From a virus: a stretch of 49,705 bases of DNA. The DNA is taken from IMG/VR virus record IMGVR_UViG_3300036791_001655, positions 1 through 49,705 of that record; one strand, written 5' to 3'. Numbering within the stretch: position 1 is the stretch's first letter; every line of letters begins with the position of its first letter. The notes under the pieces are model-generated. The model did not search any database and had not been told where the DNA came from. It saw only the letters and a program-made list of their open reading frames with translations. Below are positions 20,301-27,236 of the stretch, piece after piece. The translations under genes and the position numbers were made by a program.

Positions 20301-20976
20301 GATCTTGGGCAAAGGGATTGAAAATTTGAAACCCGCTGAAGCCGATTTAATCATGCGCAACTTAAAAACCGGAGGACTCGGAGGTGCTCTTACCCTGCTG
20401 GGTATTTTGGCTCCACAATATTTTGGCGGGTTTTACCGGGAAGGACAAAAAAAACAGCCCGGTGAACTTGGCTTTGGGCAGGTAAAAGTACCGGAAGGCG
20501 TCCCCGTCCTTGGCGGCAAAGTTATCCCGGCCTACATTCTGGATAACCCTTTCCTTATCCTGCCCCAGTTTGGAGCAACTATTCGGCAGGTTGGAGATGC
20601 TATGCTGCGTAAGCGGGATACGGAAACTGCCGGTTACTGGCTCGGCACGATGGAAGCTGTTTACGCTGCCTTGACCGAGTCACCCTTTGTCCGTGAATCG
20701 ATCGAGATCAATAGATTGCATGATCCCCGGGTAGTGGGCGATGTTGTGGGTGAACATCTTCGTTCGTATGTGATTCCGATGCTTGTCCAACAGGTGGCTG
20801 CGATGACTGACCCGGCAGAAAAGCGTTACCCAACCGGTTTCACAGAACGGATGAAGATGGGTCTCCCCGGACTCCGCGAACAGGTTCCTGATGTTCTACC
20901 CCGGCCACAGCAACTGGGAGTCAGGCGCAGAGGGCTGGTGCCATCGGTTCATCTCAGAGCGAGTGGCCGCCGCTAA
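14398..20976 (+). CDS. Giant polyvalent internal virion protein with GHKL ATPase domain and zincin motif
   Basis: This 2192-residue protein has several parts. It opens with a DPDQDFI(D/N)AV repeat (residues 3-12 and 29-38), then a glycine-rich hydrophobic stretch at 84-131, then a long P, E and A rich region with linkers. Residues about 777-1080 are a GHKL (HSP90/histidine kinase) ATPase domain: N-box ELVQNSLDA at 800-808, G1 box DNGTGMD at 837-843, and a glycine lid GGNG at 868-871. A zinc peptidase motif HELTH follows at 1299-1303. After another disordered linker come coiled coils and, from about 1735, hydrophobic helices (ISGIHSLEKLGVASVMGTV). Such mixtures are known as polyvalent proteins in phages and conjugative elements, injected with the DNA. 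Its virion role is inferred; the two catalytic motifs are plainly visible. Confidence 0.85.
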   Translation: MPDPDQDFIDAVNSQSRPSSSPGITGTADPDQDFINAVRGSRGGSAPNSLTPQTDRAMQNAAAQITAANKTSALEAGAGAFVRNVAPTAAFVGALPLGAAAFGALGEALAGPPGALVGGVFGGLGTGYIAADETAKAQRALAQRISPHGVFSPEVEEMQAREHPIATLVGGSLALGRPNPMNILRAARTLATEDGQQALGTLIRTRSVAGLTPEKRAEVFNLLNVGQMGFFNAAFNIKTQLQRGNFSWEELAAAAGTGALFNKPWVFYPNPEAAALRESIKPKPGAAPPGAAPPGTMPPGGGPPGVPPPGGAPGGVTGAPAGAAAPSPRNYEEWIRSRHAGTGIPAPPLAAPVSIEAPIGTAKEIPGTPPYAVKSSTAQIQGRETPLGVEARPESQIPRPGDSDYALGEAQRGAPGREVPPEPVSAAPSVAGAPSERAYEPPVEERPPSPYFIQGNPRSGYGVFDRRTKSPQPLVTSGSLASAVQSKNNLDSAFFKELAGKAVETVQEKTAEELRTPDFASELERARAEAAAYHDRGQLAPVALNRRIRQLEEEASPERAEEARLRAEHEAELTAGAQEYQERGGQELLPAIKELGGINPNSPHFKDLGEAFQKSSKFTQGKFAKAVSGEKLNYGDLFNKDAPDDDRIVLGLRAKGFDVDTPGQLADMLDTRLRSPERKFWGMEERGRAAEEPMYLTPEGAPKPPSEAEQAPSPILGFGRRKEAKEAAAPYTPGTEKPPEVLDRELQNMSGQGTKTVSSTIGADGVGEKKIRLTANMEQMLALHSDQMYKNPLQQVVIKELVQNSLDAVRAAGATDEHPSIIDITNNPDTREITVKDNGTGMDPEVIENAFFQIGGTYKPTENQNTSGGNGLAKTTFMIPSDKVRLESNKNGIKSVVEETGKNIAKGEITIKSTRTSDPDGTTMTVKIPESYIDANGEEQKINFIRNPNYIPFFSNDKYDRRPTLGPVRIRVNGEFMDHLGVTQKDWHKDNSFHFSWGDADVYVDPSHSDYPKAHVLSAGIQQFTIGSGELYGGYGKPTFPHDVIIDVRSKVKPAHPDYPFNLQREDFRGRRDADKAAMIQFMRRKATEQQLLQAQDTFKNLQQLPSVDPTKDLSPEDLAKVRESTSGKQEVKPYTPEKVISTDVGVRDVVLHYESGRTEVIPREKYVKPEESTFQAEKEVDYEKTKLDVTQMDPTKPWLHNNTNVKYTDIKGAPELLAKLGNALTGFMREFGKVDGYEDYSRTDPGGWFGGISFDKEYRGLNMVNPFKAVWFNPGLMSSAAMKSPRAAAIETLQIFIHELTHMNAREEGPGFTSEQVTNFARMFNAGVPLELYEKALNNIYEKHWDAINQIGDRLKDYNTKNAATSFKGGAALGPEPERAQRTGEGVPGVDVPGDERLSEQRPTGPGRAETPDRNAGAIGDILAGKIATEKRGAPQTAPGAAERPPTVAESPGRAAPEPTAPERAEPSPGVTRPPAQPGAAPAATSLFPLSQQRRQPTGPQPAPVPTGPVAPLPPEKAAELGRTNTLIETQKDKPRPLTSEEHVLLNKREAELQSQQSRIAADQMDAFQRGDQARIAENDVKYSETLDKLQDIRKAREVGQKGQQAKQAARVDSPTRFTLEKMLDERQAIEKGRPLTKFEHENVVREYDKIKEKQDALQAYLHSPKATQFWENLRKQAEAYRSGKGKLETLMPLSKEHLAKAAEAKKAEQDWINKLAQARRDKLSWWQKSPDFIIKWHRAWVISGIHSLEKLGVASVMGTVILPAREMVGTALKHLPVVGDVISRVAARAPREGYGFNTRAEAAAFGETWKNLLSDWGKNIRGEKPDFESVFGRMQDLPPELQNYVGFLHTAIKSPLARNEWTRSLIHRAEFDARHGVDITDPLVQMDRGRLAYENSVFWRFQNRGLVTTLYRNLLASLARAGGGAKLASYAIQAELPVVQVPSNILARIFEGVFGTFTGGGKIVGTILGKGIENLKPAEADLIMRNLKTGGLGGALTLLGILAPQYFGGFYREGQKKQPGELGFGQVKVPEGVPVLGGKVIPAYILDNPFLILPQFGATIRQVGDAMLRKRDTETAGYWLGTMEAVYAALTESPFVRESIEINRLHDPRVVGDVVGEHLRSYVIPMLVQQVAAMTDPAEKRYPTGFTERMKMGLPGLREQVPDVLPRPQQLGVRRRGLVPSVHLRASGRR

Positions 20977-20977
20977 A

Positions 20978-22291
20978 ATGGATCTGAAAGATAAAACGAT
21001 CCTGGTCAGGGATTATGGATTATTTGCTTCATGGGCATCCAAGCTAACGGCTTACTTCGGGAGGGTTCTTTATTACGCTCCTTTCAAATCCGCCTTTCCC
21101 CGGAGTCAACAATACGCCATTGGAACAGGTCTTGAAGGAGTGGAGCGGGTAACAGATTTCTGGGATCATGTCGATGAAGTGGACATTTTCTTTTTCCCGG
21201 ATGTTTATGACGGGGATTTACAGGAGACCTTACGGGAAATGGGTAAACCGGTCTGGGGCAGCGCCAAGGGCGAGGAACTTGAGCTGATGCGCTGGCAAAC
21301 CAAGCTGTTCCTCAAAAAAGATCTTCATCTGCCCGTCCAACCGGTAGAACGCATCATCGGTCTTTCCGAGCTGCGCGAGTATCTGGGGGAACCGGAAAAC
21401 GAAAACAAATATGTCAAAATCTCGCTGCTCCGGGGTGATGTTGAAACTTTTCATCATCAGAACTTCCTTCTTTCCGAGCCGATCCTGGATGACATCGAGC
21501 AGAAACTTGGCCCTTACAAGGAGAGCAAAGAATTTATCGTGGAAGACGCGATCGATCAAGCGATCGAGATAGGCTATGACGGGTTTACCATTGACGGGCA
21601 GTATCCCGACCCGGGAATGTTTGGGTACGAGATCAAGGATGTGGCTTATGTCGGCGTTGTCCGGCCTTACGAGGAGTTGCCGGAGCCGGTCAAGGAGGTG
21701 AACGCAAAACTGGCTCCGGTCTTTGCTGACTACAATTATCGAGGATTTTGGAGTAGTGAAATAAGACTTCAAAAAGATGGTAAGCCGTATCTGACGGATC
21801 CCTGCTGTAGAGCAGGATCTCCTCCATCAGAACTTTATCAGGAAATGTTCTCAAACTGGGGAGATATAATCTGGTTCGGAGCACATGGCGAGCTAGTAGC
21901 GCCCCAACCAACTGGGAAGTTTGGAGTAGAGATACTAATCCATAGTGCGTGGGCCGACCAGCATTGGCAGGCTGTTTATGCTGAACCCGAGATTCGCCAA
22001 TGGGTGAAACTGCGCAATCTTTGCCAGGTGGATGATACGCTATACGTCGCCCCGCAGGTGGTCGGGTTGCCCGAGATAGGTGCGATCGTGGCGGTGGATG
22101 ATTCACTTTTGGGCGCGATAAAAAAGCTGAAACAATACTGCCAGAAGATAAACGGTTACTCTCTGAGCCTGAACCTGGAACGAGTGGCTGAAGCTATCGA
22201 CACGATTAAGACCGGGGTAGAAAATGGCATACCTTTCAGCGACGAGACCCTTCCAACTCAGGCACAGGTCGCCAAAGTGCTTGGTAGTTAG
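20978..22291 (+). CDS. ATP-grasp family ligase-like protein
   Basis: Using the ATG at 20978, one base after the giant gene stop, the protein is 437 residues. It has the general pattern of an ATP-grasp enzyme: a nucleotide-contact strand YVKISL with K147, a central FIVED at 186-190, and a C-terminal metal/catalytic part with SSEIR (E261), YLTDPCCRAG (D274, R278) and SPPSELYQEM. ATP-grasp enzymes join a carboxylate to an amine or thiol using ATP. A family of this length is, as far as I recall, found in other phages with no assigned substrate. It is the last late gene and meets the leftward block tail to tail, stops overlapping at 22288-22291. Confidence 0.65.
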   Translation: MDLKDKTILVRDYGLFASWASKLTAYFGRVLYYAPFKSAFPRSQQYAIGTGLEGVERVTDFWDHVDEVDIFFFPDVYDGDLQETLREMGKPVWGSAKGEELELMRWQTKLFLKKDLHLPVQPVERIIGLSELREYLGEPENENKYVKISLLRGDVETFHHQNFLLSEPILDDIEQKLGPYKESKEFIVEDAIDQAIEIGYDGFTIDGQYPDPGMFGYEIKDVAYVGVVRPYEELPEPVKEVNAKLAPVFADYNYRGFWSSEIRLQKDGKPYLTDPCCRAGSPPSELYQEMFSNWGDIIWFGAHGELVAPQPTGKFGVEILIHSAWADQHWQAVYAEPEIRQWVKLRNLCQVDDTLYVAPQVVGLPEIGAIVAVDDSLLGAIKKLKQYCQKINGYSLSLNLERVAEAIDTIKTGVENGIPFSDETLPTQAQVAKVLGS

Positions 22292-22479
22292 CCCCATTTC
22301 TTAATTATTCGTAGCAGTCGCAGGGTATTGCGCCGGACATTGGAGAAATAGATCCCGGTGTCGGTTGCGTTCATCAGAATCCACCATCGTAACCTAACAA
22401 AAAACCGCTTGTCATGGGCATCTTCCCAATGGACTGACCACGGGAACCACATGTTCCTAATGTGGTATTTGATCTTCAT
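22288..22479 (-). CDS. Small basic hypothetical protein
   Basis: With the start at 22479 the protein is 63 residues, rich in R, K, W and F (FVRLRWWILMN). It overlaps the preceding 54-residue gene by 23 bases in another frame, and its stop overlaps that of the convergent ATP-grasp gene. A longer reading to 22605 would run through the better-coupled 54-residue gene and is less likely. It is the last gene of the leftward block B. Function unknown. Confidence 0.5.
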   Translation of the reverse strand: MKIKYHIRNMWFPWSVHWEDAHDKRFFVRLRWWILMNATDTGIYFSNVRRNTLRLLRIIKKWG

Positions 22480-22621
22480 TTTGTTTCTTTTTACTTTTTG
22501 CGAGATACCAATCATCGCGCAGGATGGAATCCAGTGTGGAAACCGGTGGCACGATTTTGAGTTGGCATGAGCGGGTTTTTTCCCTGAGCCATTTGATGAA
22601 TGCAAAGAGTGGCACTCTCAT
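22457..22621 (-). CDS. Small hypothetical protein coupled to the glycosyltransferase gene
   Basis: This gene of 54 residues begins MRVPLFAFIKWLREKTR and is lysine rich near the end (KSKKK). Its ATG overlaps the stop of the upstream three-domain gene as ATGA (22618-22621), the coupling used throughout this strand, which is the main reason to call it. It ends in TAG at 22457-22459. No family or function recognised. Confidence 0.5.
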   Translation of the reverse strand: MRVPLFAFIKWLREKTRSCQLKIVPPVSTLDSILRDDWYLAKSKKKQNEDQIPH

Positions 22622-24957
22622 TTCTTTATTCTTTTCTTTCTCCTTCTCTCTTTAAGCCCGGCATAAACCAGGGCTTGCATGACGTTACATTTGTTAGCCA
22701 AGCTGGAAGCGGAAAATTCTCCGATGCGTCTGACGTAATGGCGCATCTGTTCCTGGGTTAGAAGATCGTTCGTATCCGGGACTGTCTCATCCGGGACGGG
22801 TGCTTTGACTGGGACGCACAGGATATCATACATCGGGCTGGTGCTGCCGCAGTTTTCCTGGATGATTGAGTAGGAATAATCATGCGCTTCCAGCCAGTGG
22901 AAAATATCCCCGGGGACATTTCCCTGACGGCGAAGCGCGCCAAAATTTACTTCGATCACCATGACGGGCCGGTTTGCAGTAATTGTCGCTTCTGCGCCTC
23001 GCAGCACGTTTGGCTCGTAACCTTCCACATCGATCTTGATGAAGTTGGGTTTGATCTTGAAATCGTCCAATCGGCGCATCTCCACATCGGCTACCTTCAT
23101 GTGGGTTCCGATGTAGCCTCCCCCGGGCTGACCGTTATTGCCCGAGAGGGGAACTTTTCCGGTTTTATCGCCCAGAGCTACCTCATACAAAAAAACACGG
23201 TCTTTATGGGCGGCAAGATTATGGGACAGACACTCAAATGAGAGTGGGTTTGGTTCAAAGGCATAGACTAACCCGGCTTTGCGGGCGTAAGCGATTGCGT
23301 GATCGCCTATGTGGGCACCAATATCAATTACCCTGTCGCCTTTATTGATGTGCCGCAGGACAAAGGGCAGGAAGTTTTGGTCGTGGTCGAGGCGGTTTTC
23401 TGATTCTACCCAGCCACTTATCTGGTCGCCTTCCAGCGCCCAAATATCCCCGGGCAAGATCTTGATACGGATTGTCTTGCCGGTGAAATTTGCAGAGGGA
23501 GTTTGCCCTTCCGAGTTCTCTGCAATCCGCCCCGCGTGATCGCCGCCGCTCAAAATCTTTTCCCTGCGACCCTTGATTTCCTCGGTCAACCCGCCGTGGC
23601 TCCAGAGTTGATCCACGGTTAGTTCCGGCCAGGGATCTTTGCTGGTGTCAATCCAGTGAAATTTATCCCGGAAAAACTTGTAGGCAAACGCGCCCATGCA
23701 GTTGAACTCGCTAAAGGCGCGAAAGGGACGGTTTTTGATGTAGGTCTCGGCATCAACGCCGTGCTGCGTCAGGATGAATTGCCTGAACGCGGCGTAGAAC
23801 CAGCGGGGAAAGATGAACGGAAACCGCCGCATGAACTCAAACTCGGCGTTCTCGCCCATAAACTCCCGCATGACCGAAAACCAGGGCAGACTTTTCTCGA
23901 TTTCGCTGTTTGGAGTAATCATCCAGCGGGGTTTGTCGCCGATCAGATAGATCTCCGGGGTAACCGGTCGAGTGAACATGGTGTCACTGTCGATGTGCAA
24001 AATCCAATCGGCGTCAGTGAAGGTGTCGGCGTAAACCTTGTAGATTTGCTGGGAAAGATAACCATCCTCGCAATACTCCTTTTTATCGTCGATCACGATT
24101 ACCTTGCGAAACCCGATCGCAAAGCGCGCGATCGAGCGTTGGCAATAAGAGAGCCATTCCGCGTCCTTGGCGTAAGTCTTTATAAAAATGTCGCAGATAG
24201 GCGACGCGGCTGCGGGTTGAACGGTCGCCGCGTCATTACTTTTCACGGTTTGGATCACCGGCAAACCACATGTGGCATCACCTTCTTTCTTTTTTCTGAG
24301 CAGGTCGATCAAGCTGCCGTCTTTTGAAGCGTGAAAGAGAACTGCTTCCTTCCGAATCTGGGTTTCCAGTTCGTGGGGATCACTGTAAGGGGGATGTCGC
24401 CAAGCGTGCTCGATCAGTTTGGTAAAATGTGCCCGGGGAACGATCTGCTCGCGTCCAGCCATGTCCCACGCGGTCTCATGCGCGCGATAGGCTTCTCCCG
24501 CGTAAGCGTGGAGCGGATTGGGGTAAAATCCCACGCCTGACATATGGAGTGGAATGTTCTCCACTTCCACCCGGTCGCCCATGAAAGGCTTTCCCGCGCG
24601 CTTAAATTCGGCCTCCAGCGTGTCGAGCCAGCCCTTTTGGAGCGGAATAGCGTCCGGCTCCATCCAGAAGAAATAACGCCATTGGGGACGGCCCTGAAGC
24701 GTTCCCGAGGCGAGTCGGAAAAAGTAATTGGCTCCGGCGGGCCAGCCGTCTATTTCCGCCCCGGCTGCCAGCGTTTCGACGTTATCGAAGGCTTTGAAAG
24801 CTTCCTGCCGGATCGAGCTAACCAAGTCCGGGGTGCATCGTCTGTCGTGCATCAGGAGGCACTGGTGACCTTTGCATCCGCCCAGTTCGTTTATCCACTG
24901 GAGGTTTTGCAGGGCCAGATCCTGGTCAGGGATGCTGAAGGGGAAGACAACAATCAT
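22618..24957 (-). CDS. Fusion of two glycosyltransferase-like domains and a FkbM-type methyltransferase
   Basis: This is a 779-residue protein in three parts. Residues 1-230 look like a GT-A glycosyltransferase, with an acidic WMEPDA at 98-103 in the metal-binding position. Residues about 252-450 form a second glycosyltransferase-like domain with HIDSDTMF at 321-328 (DSD 323-325). Residues about 530-720 are a SAM-dependent methyltransferase of the FkbM type: VIDIGAHIGDH at 543-553 and KIDVEGYEPNVLRGAE at 641-656. FkbM enzymes O-methylate sugars and related products, so one chain may both build and cap a glycan. The target (virion, host surface or modified DNA) is not visible. It lies downstream of the replication gene, coupled to small genes on both sides. 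Confidence 0.78.
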   Translation of the reverse strand: MIVVFPFSIPDQDLALQNLQWINELGGCKGHQCLLMHDRRCTPDLVSSIRQEAFKAFDNVETLAAGAEIDGWPAGANYFFRLASGTLQGRPQWRYFFWMEPDAIPLQKGWLDTLEAEFKRAGKPFMGDRVEVENIPLHMSGVGFYPNPLHAYAGEAYRAHETAWDMAGREQIVPRAHFTKLIEHAWRHPPYSDPHELETQIRKEAVLFHASKDGSLIDLLRKKKEGDATCGLPVIQTVKSNDAATVQPAAASPICDIFIKTYAKDAEWLSYCQRSIARFAIGFRKVIVIDDKKEYCEDGYLSQQIYKVYADTFTDADWILHIDSDTMFTRPVTPEIYLIGDKPRWMITPNSEIEKSLPWFSVMREFMGENAEFEFMRRFPFIFPRWFYAAFRQFILTQHGVDAETYIKNRPFRAFSEFNCMGAFAYKFFRDKFHWIDTSKDPWPELTVDQLWSHGGLTEEIKGRREKILSGGDHAGRIAENSEGQTPSANFTGKTIRIKILPGDIWALEGDQISGWVESENRLDHDQNFLPFVLRHINKGDRVIDIGAHIGDHAIAYARKAGLVYAFEPNPLSFECLSHNLAAHKDRVFLYEVALGDKTGKVPLSGNNGQPGGGYIGTHMKVADVEMRRLDDFKIKPNFIKIDVEGYEPNVLRGAEATITANRPVMVIEVNFGALRRQGNVPGDIFHWLEAHDYSYSIIQENCGSTSPMYDILCVPVKAPVPDETVPDTNDLLTQEQMRHYVRRIGEFSASSLANKCNVMQALVYAGLKERRRKKRIKK

Positions 24958-25109
24958 TCTAATGGATCCTCTCTTTCATAAAGCTTGTTTTCGCCGGGTT
25001 GAAGCCTGAAATGGGGATCAAGCCCAGAAACAAAATCGGGTGACATAACATCATTCATGGGGATGGCAATCGTGGTTTCAAGTGGTTTTTCTGGTTCTTC
25101 ATCGTTCAT
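24954..25109 (-). CDS. Small acidic hypothetical protein before the glycosyltransferase gene
   Basis: A 51-residue reading frame starts at ATG 25107-25109 and ends with TGA at 24954-24956, overlapping the start of the next gene as ATGA. It is acidic, beginning MNDEEPEKPLETTIA. Coupling and clean frame support it. It is the first gene after the TGCAAG repeat region, so the repeats could lie in its leader. Function unknown. Confidence 0.5.
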   Translation of the reverse strand: MNDEEPEKPLETTIAIPMNDVMSPDFVSGLDPHFRLQPGENKLYEREDPLE

Positions 25110-25334
25110 TTATATGACCTGCAAGAAAACCTGCAAGAGTGTGCAAGGCATTGCAAGAAGATAGGAGCGTAAAAAGTATGCAAAAAAAAAGCGTCTTGCA
25201 GGTGTCAATTTCTATAAATACCTGTTTTTCTTGAAGTTGTAAAAAACTCTTGCACCTTGCAGTGGGTATAGACCCTGCAAAGTGCAAGAAACGTAAAAAG
25301 TGCTGCAAGAAAAGCTGCAAGAGGCTGCAAGAAC
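25110..25334. repeat. TGCAAG repeat cluster, candidate replication origin
   Basis: The hexamer TGCAAG or its complement CTTGCA occurs eleven times in about 212 bases. Direct copies start at 25120, 25132, 25142, 25152, 25283, 25304, 25316 and 25326; inverted copies start at 25195, 25249 and 25256. Two TGCAAA variants lie at 25179 and 25276. Neighbouring direct copies are often 10-12 bases apart, one helical turn, which suits a protein bound cooperatively on one face. The middle (25205-25245) is AT-rich. The cluster lies right after the primase-helicase stop. This is the pattern of iterons at plasmid and phage origins. A regulatory operator is the alternative. No gene is supported in it. Confidence 0.6.
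25215..25243 (-). promoter_or_regulatory. Weak promoter candidate inside the repeat cluster
   Basis: On the minus strand a TTTACA (25238-25243, five of six to consensus) is followed after 17 bases by TATTTA (25215-25220). It would drive the small gene at 25109 and the glycosyltransferase fusion. The -10 box matches only three of six bases, so this is a weak call. Confidence 0.3.
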
Positions 25335-27236
25335 TTATTCATCTTTATCCGTAAGTTTGTATTCTCCACGGCTGGAGCGTTCAAGCCATCCAGCGTCAAA
25401 AGCTTTCTTGGCAAGCCTTGAGATCTGGTAATCGGGAATGTTCATTACCCGTGCAATCTCGCTCGGTTTGGTTACCCCGGACTCGATCACGGCGCGGAAG
25501 ACATCGATCGTGTGTCCCTGAACACAGCTAACGCTGACCAGATCTTCCGATTCGGTCACCAGATGCCAATCGTAAACCGGGATCTTGTTTTGGGTATTTC
25601 GACTATCCTTGGTGAATCGGGACACGAAGCGAACCCCCCGGACGGTCTCAGCATCCTTTTTGGAATCGTCCAGAACGATGATCCAGAAAACATTGTCTTC
25701 CCGCCGGGAAGTGCCCCGCATCTCCCCGCTTCGTCCGGCGTGGTGAACGATGATAACGGCAATCTTTTTGCGCCGAAGGTTCAGAAGCCAGTAATTGACC
25801 TTTTCCCATGAATCGGCATCGTTCTCCTTCATTCCAACCCCCAGCGTGGAGAGGTTGTCCAGAATCATCACTTTGATGCCAAGACTCAGGCATAGTTCAG
25901 TGATGGCGTCCTGAACGTGCGGCAGCGTGATGTTGAGGGTTTTGGTCGCGCGATCGAACAGAATTTGGTGGTTGAGAAGGAACAGGTTGTTGTTGACGGC
26001 CTGCAATCCCTCGATCCGGCTCCGCATCATGTCCGGGGGCATTTCTCCGTCAACGTAAAGAACTTTTGATTCGTTCTCTGCTTTCCATTCCCCGAACTGA
26101 CCGGCTGTGGTGAGCGCCTGGGTGATCCCAAGGACGAACCACGTTTTGGCGCTGCCCCGGGGGCCAAAGATCATCCCCAGGTCGGCTTCACAGAACCATT
26201 CATCCAGAAGTTTAGCCCGGGGTTCCAGGAAAAGACCGCGTAGCTCGTTGGTTGTGACGACCGACCGGCGCAGGACACTGACCCACGGTTCCTCTTCTTC
26301 TTCCGGCGGTGGAGCTGCCAGTTTCTCGCCATTGAAAACGACGCCCCGGACATATTCCGATTTGCCGATTTCACTGCGCAATACCCGGTTAAAGGATTCA
26401 ACCACATGGGCACAGGACTGGTGTTGGCAGAACAGGGTGGGCACGGTTTCCAGGTAAAGGATGGTGTGTTTTTCCGCGCTTTTAGCCGTGTGAAAGCTTT
26501 CCCCGGGGCAATTACAGAAGTAACCACCCTTCTCCGGCGCTGGTCGCAGTTCTCCCAGGAGCCTGACTGCTATCAGTTCGCGCCTTGTTGCATCTGCATG
26601 CAGTTTTTCATCGACTGCAAATGTTTTACTCCGTGGTAGAGGATCGGCTGGCGGAAGCACTTCGTTGCCATCCTCTCGGATCCATAGATCCGGGTCGTAG
26701 GTAAAGAAGCAGATCCGGGCCAGATCCTTGCATTTCTGATCGATCTCGATTTCCAAGGATTCCCTCACGTTTTGCTGAATTGAGCGGAACGAATCTTCAT
26801 GGCGCGCTGGATCGGGGAGCACGTTAAAGAAAACCTTCAGGCCATCCCCGGACGGTGAAAGCGCCACTGCGTGGACAAAGGGCAGCGTTTTAAGTATCTG
26901 CCTGATCTCCGCTAACCGACTCCCGAGAGTATCCATGTCGGCGCAAAGAAGGCCGGAGTATTCCACTAGCGCGCCATTCTCGCGCTTTGAAAATGTCCCG
27001 GTGGGCAGGAAGCCCGGCAGTTGCAATTTCAGTTTGGCAATGGATTTCTTGGCCTTGTCCGGGCTACCGGTAATGTCTTTCTCGGCTTCGTAGCGGTTGC
27101 GGATCAGGTTGATCTTTTCCTTTAACCCGTGTTCCCCGGAACGGGTTACCCGCCAGATTTCCTCAAAAGAGATTGGATGAGTTTCAGTCTGATCGCAGCG
27201 TTGCACCATCGAAACAGTCACTCCCATAGGCATCAC
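25335..27236 (-). CDS. Primase-helicase: BT4734/VirE_N-like N-terminus fused to a RecA-fold ATPase
   Basis: This is a 633-residue protein. The N-terminal half resembles the BT4734-like/VirE_N primase fold: LLCADMD at 96-102 (D100, D102) and LSPSGDGLKVFF at 126-137. A cysteine-rich patch (CNC at 241-243, then C270 and C275) may bind zinc. The second half is a RepA/DnaB-like ATPase of the AAA_25 type, with Walker A GPRGSAKT at 358-365, VMILDN at 456-461 as Walker B, and VHH at 497-499. The last 60 residues look like a winged helix (EIARVMNIPDYQISRLAKKA). It likely unwinds and primes at the neighbouring repeat cluster. Its start overlaps the upstream stop as ATGA. No phage polymerase is visible, so host polymerase would be recruited. 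Confidence 0.8.
   Translation of the reverse strand: MMPMGVTVSMVQRCDQTETHPISFEEIWRVTRSGEHGLKEKINLIRNRYEAEKDITGSPDKAKKSIAKLKLQLPGFLPTGTFSKRENGALVEYSGLLCADMDTLGSRLAEIRQILKTLPFVHAVALSPSGDGLKVFFNVLPDPARHEDSFRSIQQNVRESLEIEIDQKCKDLARICFFTYDPDLWIREDGNEVLPPADPLPRSKTFAVDEKLHADATRRELIAVRLLGELRPAPEKGGYFCNCPGESFHTAKSAEKHTILYLETVPTLFCQHQSCAHVVESFNRVLRSEIGKSEYVRGVVFNGEKLAAPPPEEEEEPWVSVLRRSVVTTNELRGLFLEPRAKLLDEWFCEADLGMIFGPRGSAKTWFVLGITQALTTAGQFGEWKAENESKVLYVDGEMPPDMMRSRIEGLQAVNNNLFLLNHQILFDRATKTLNITLPHVQDAITELCLSLGIKVMILDNLSTLGVGMKENDADSWEKVNYWLLNLRRKKIAVIIVHHAGRSGEMRGTSRREDNVFWIIVLDDSKKDAETVRGVRFVSRFTKDSRNTQNKIPVYDWHLVTESEDLVSVSCVQGHTIDVFRAVIESGVTKPSEIARVMNIPDYQISRLAKKAFDAGWLERSSRGEYKLTDKDE

Noticed and set aside
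23656-24327. A 223-residue plus-strand frame against the glycosyltransferase fusion
   Set aside because: Antisense shadow; the minus strand has DSD, FkbM motifs and ATGA coupling.
25099-25320. A 73-residue minus frame through the TGCAAG cluster
   Set aside because: It is made of leucine, phenylalanine and cysteine codons produced by the repeats and crosses the start of the real 51-residue gene.
25110-25334. CRISPR array
   Set aside because: The repeats are hexamers with variable spacing and both orientations, with no repeat-spacer unit of normal length.
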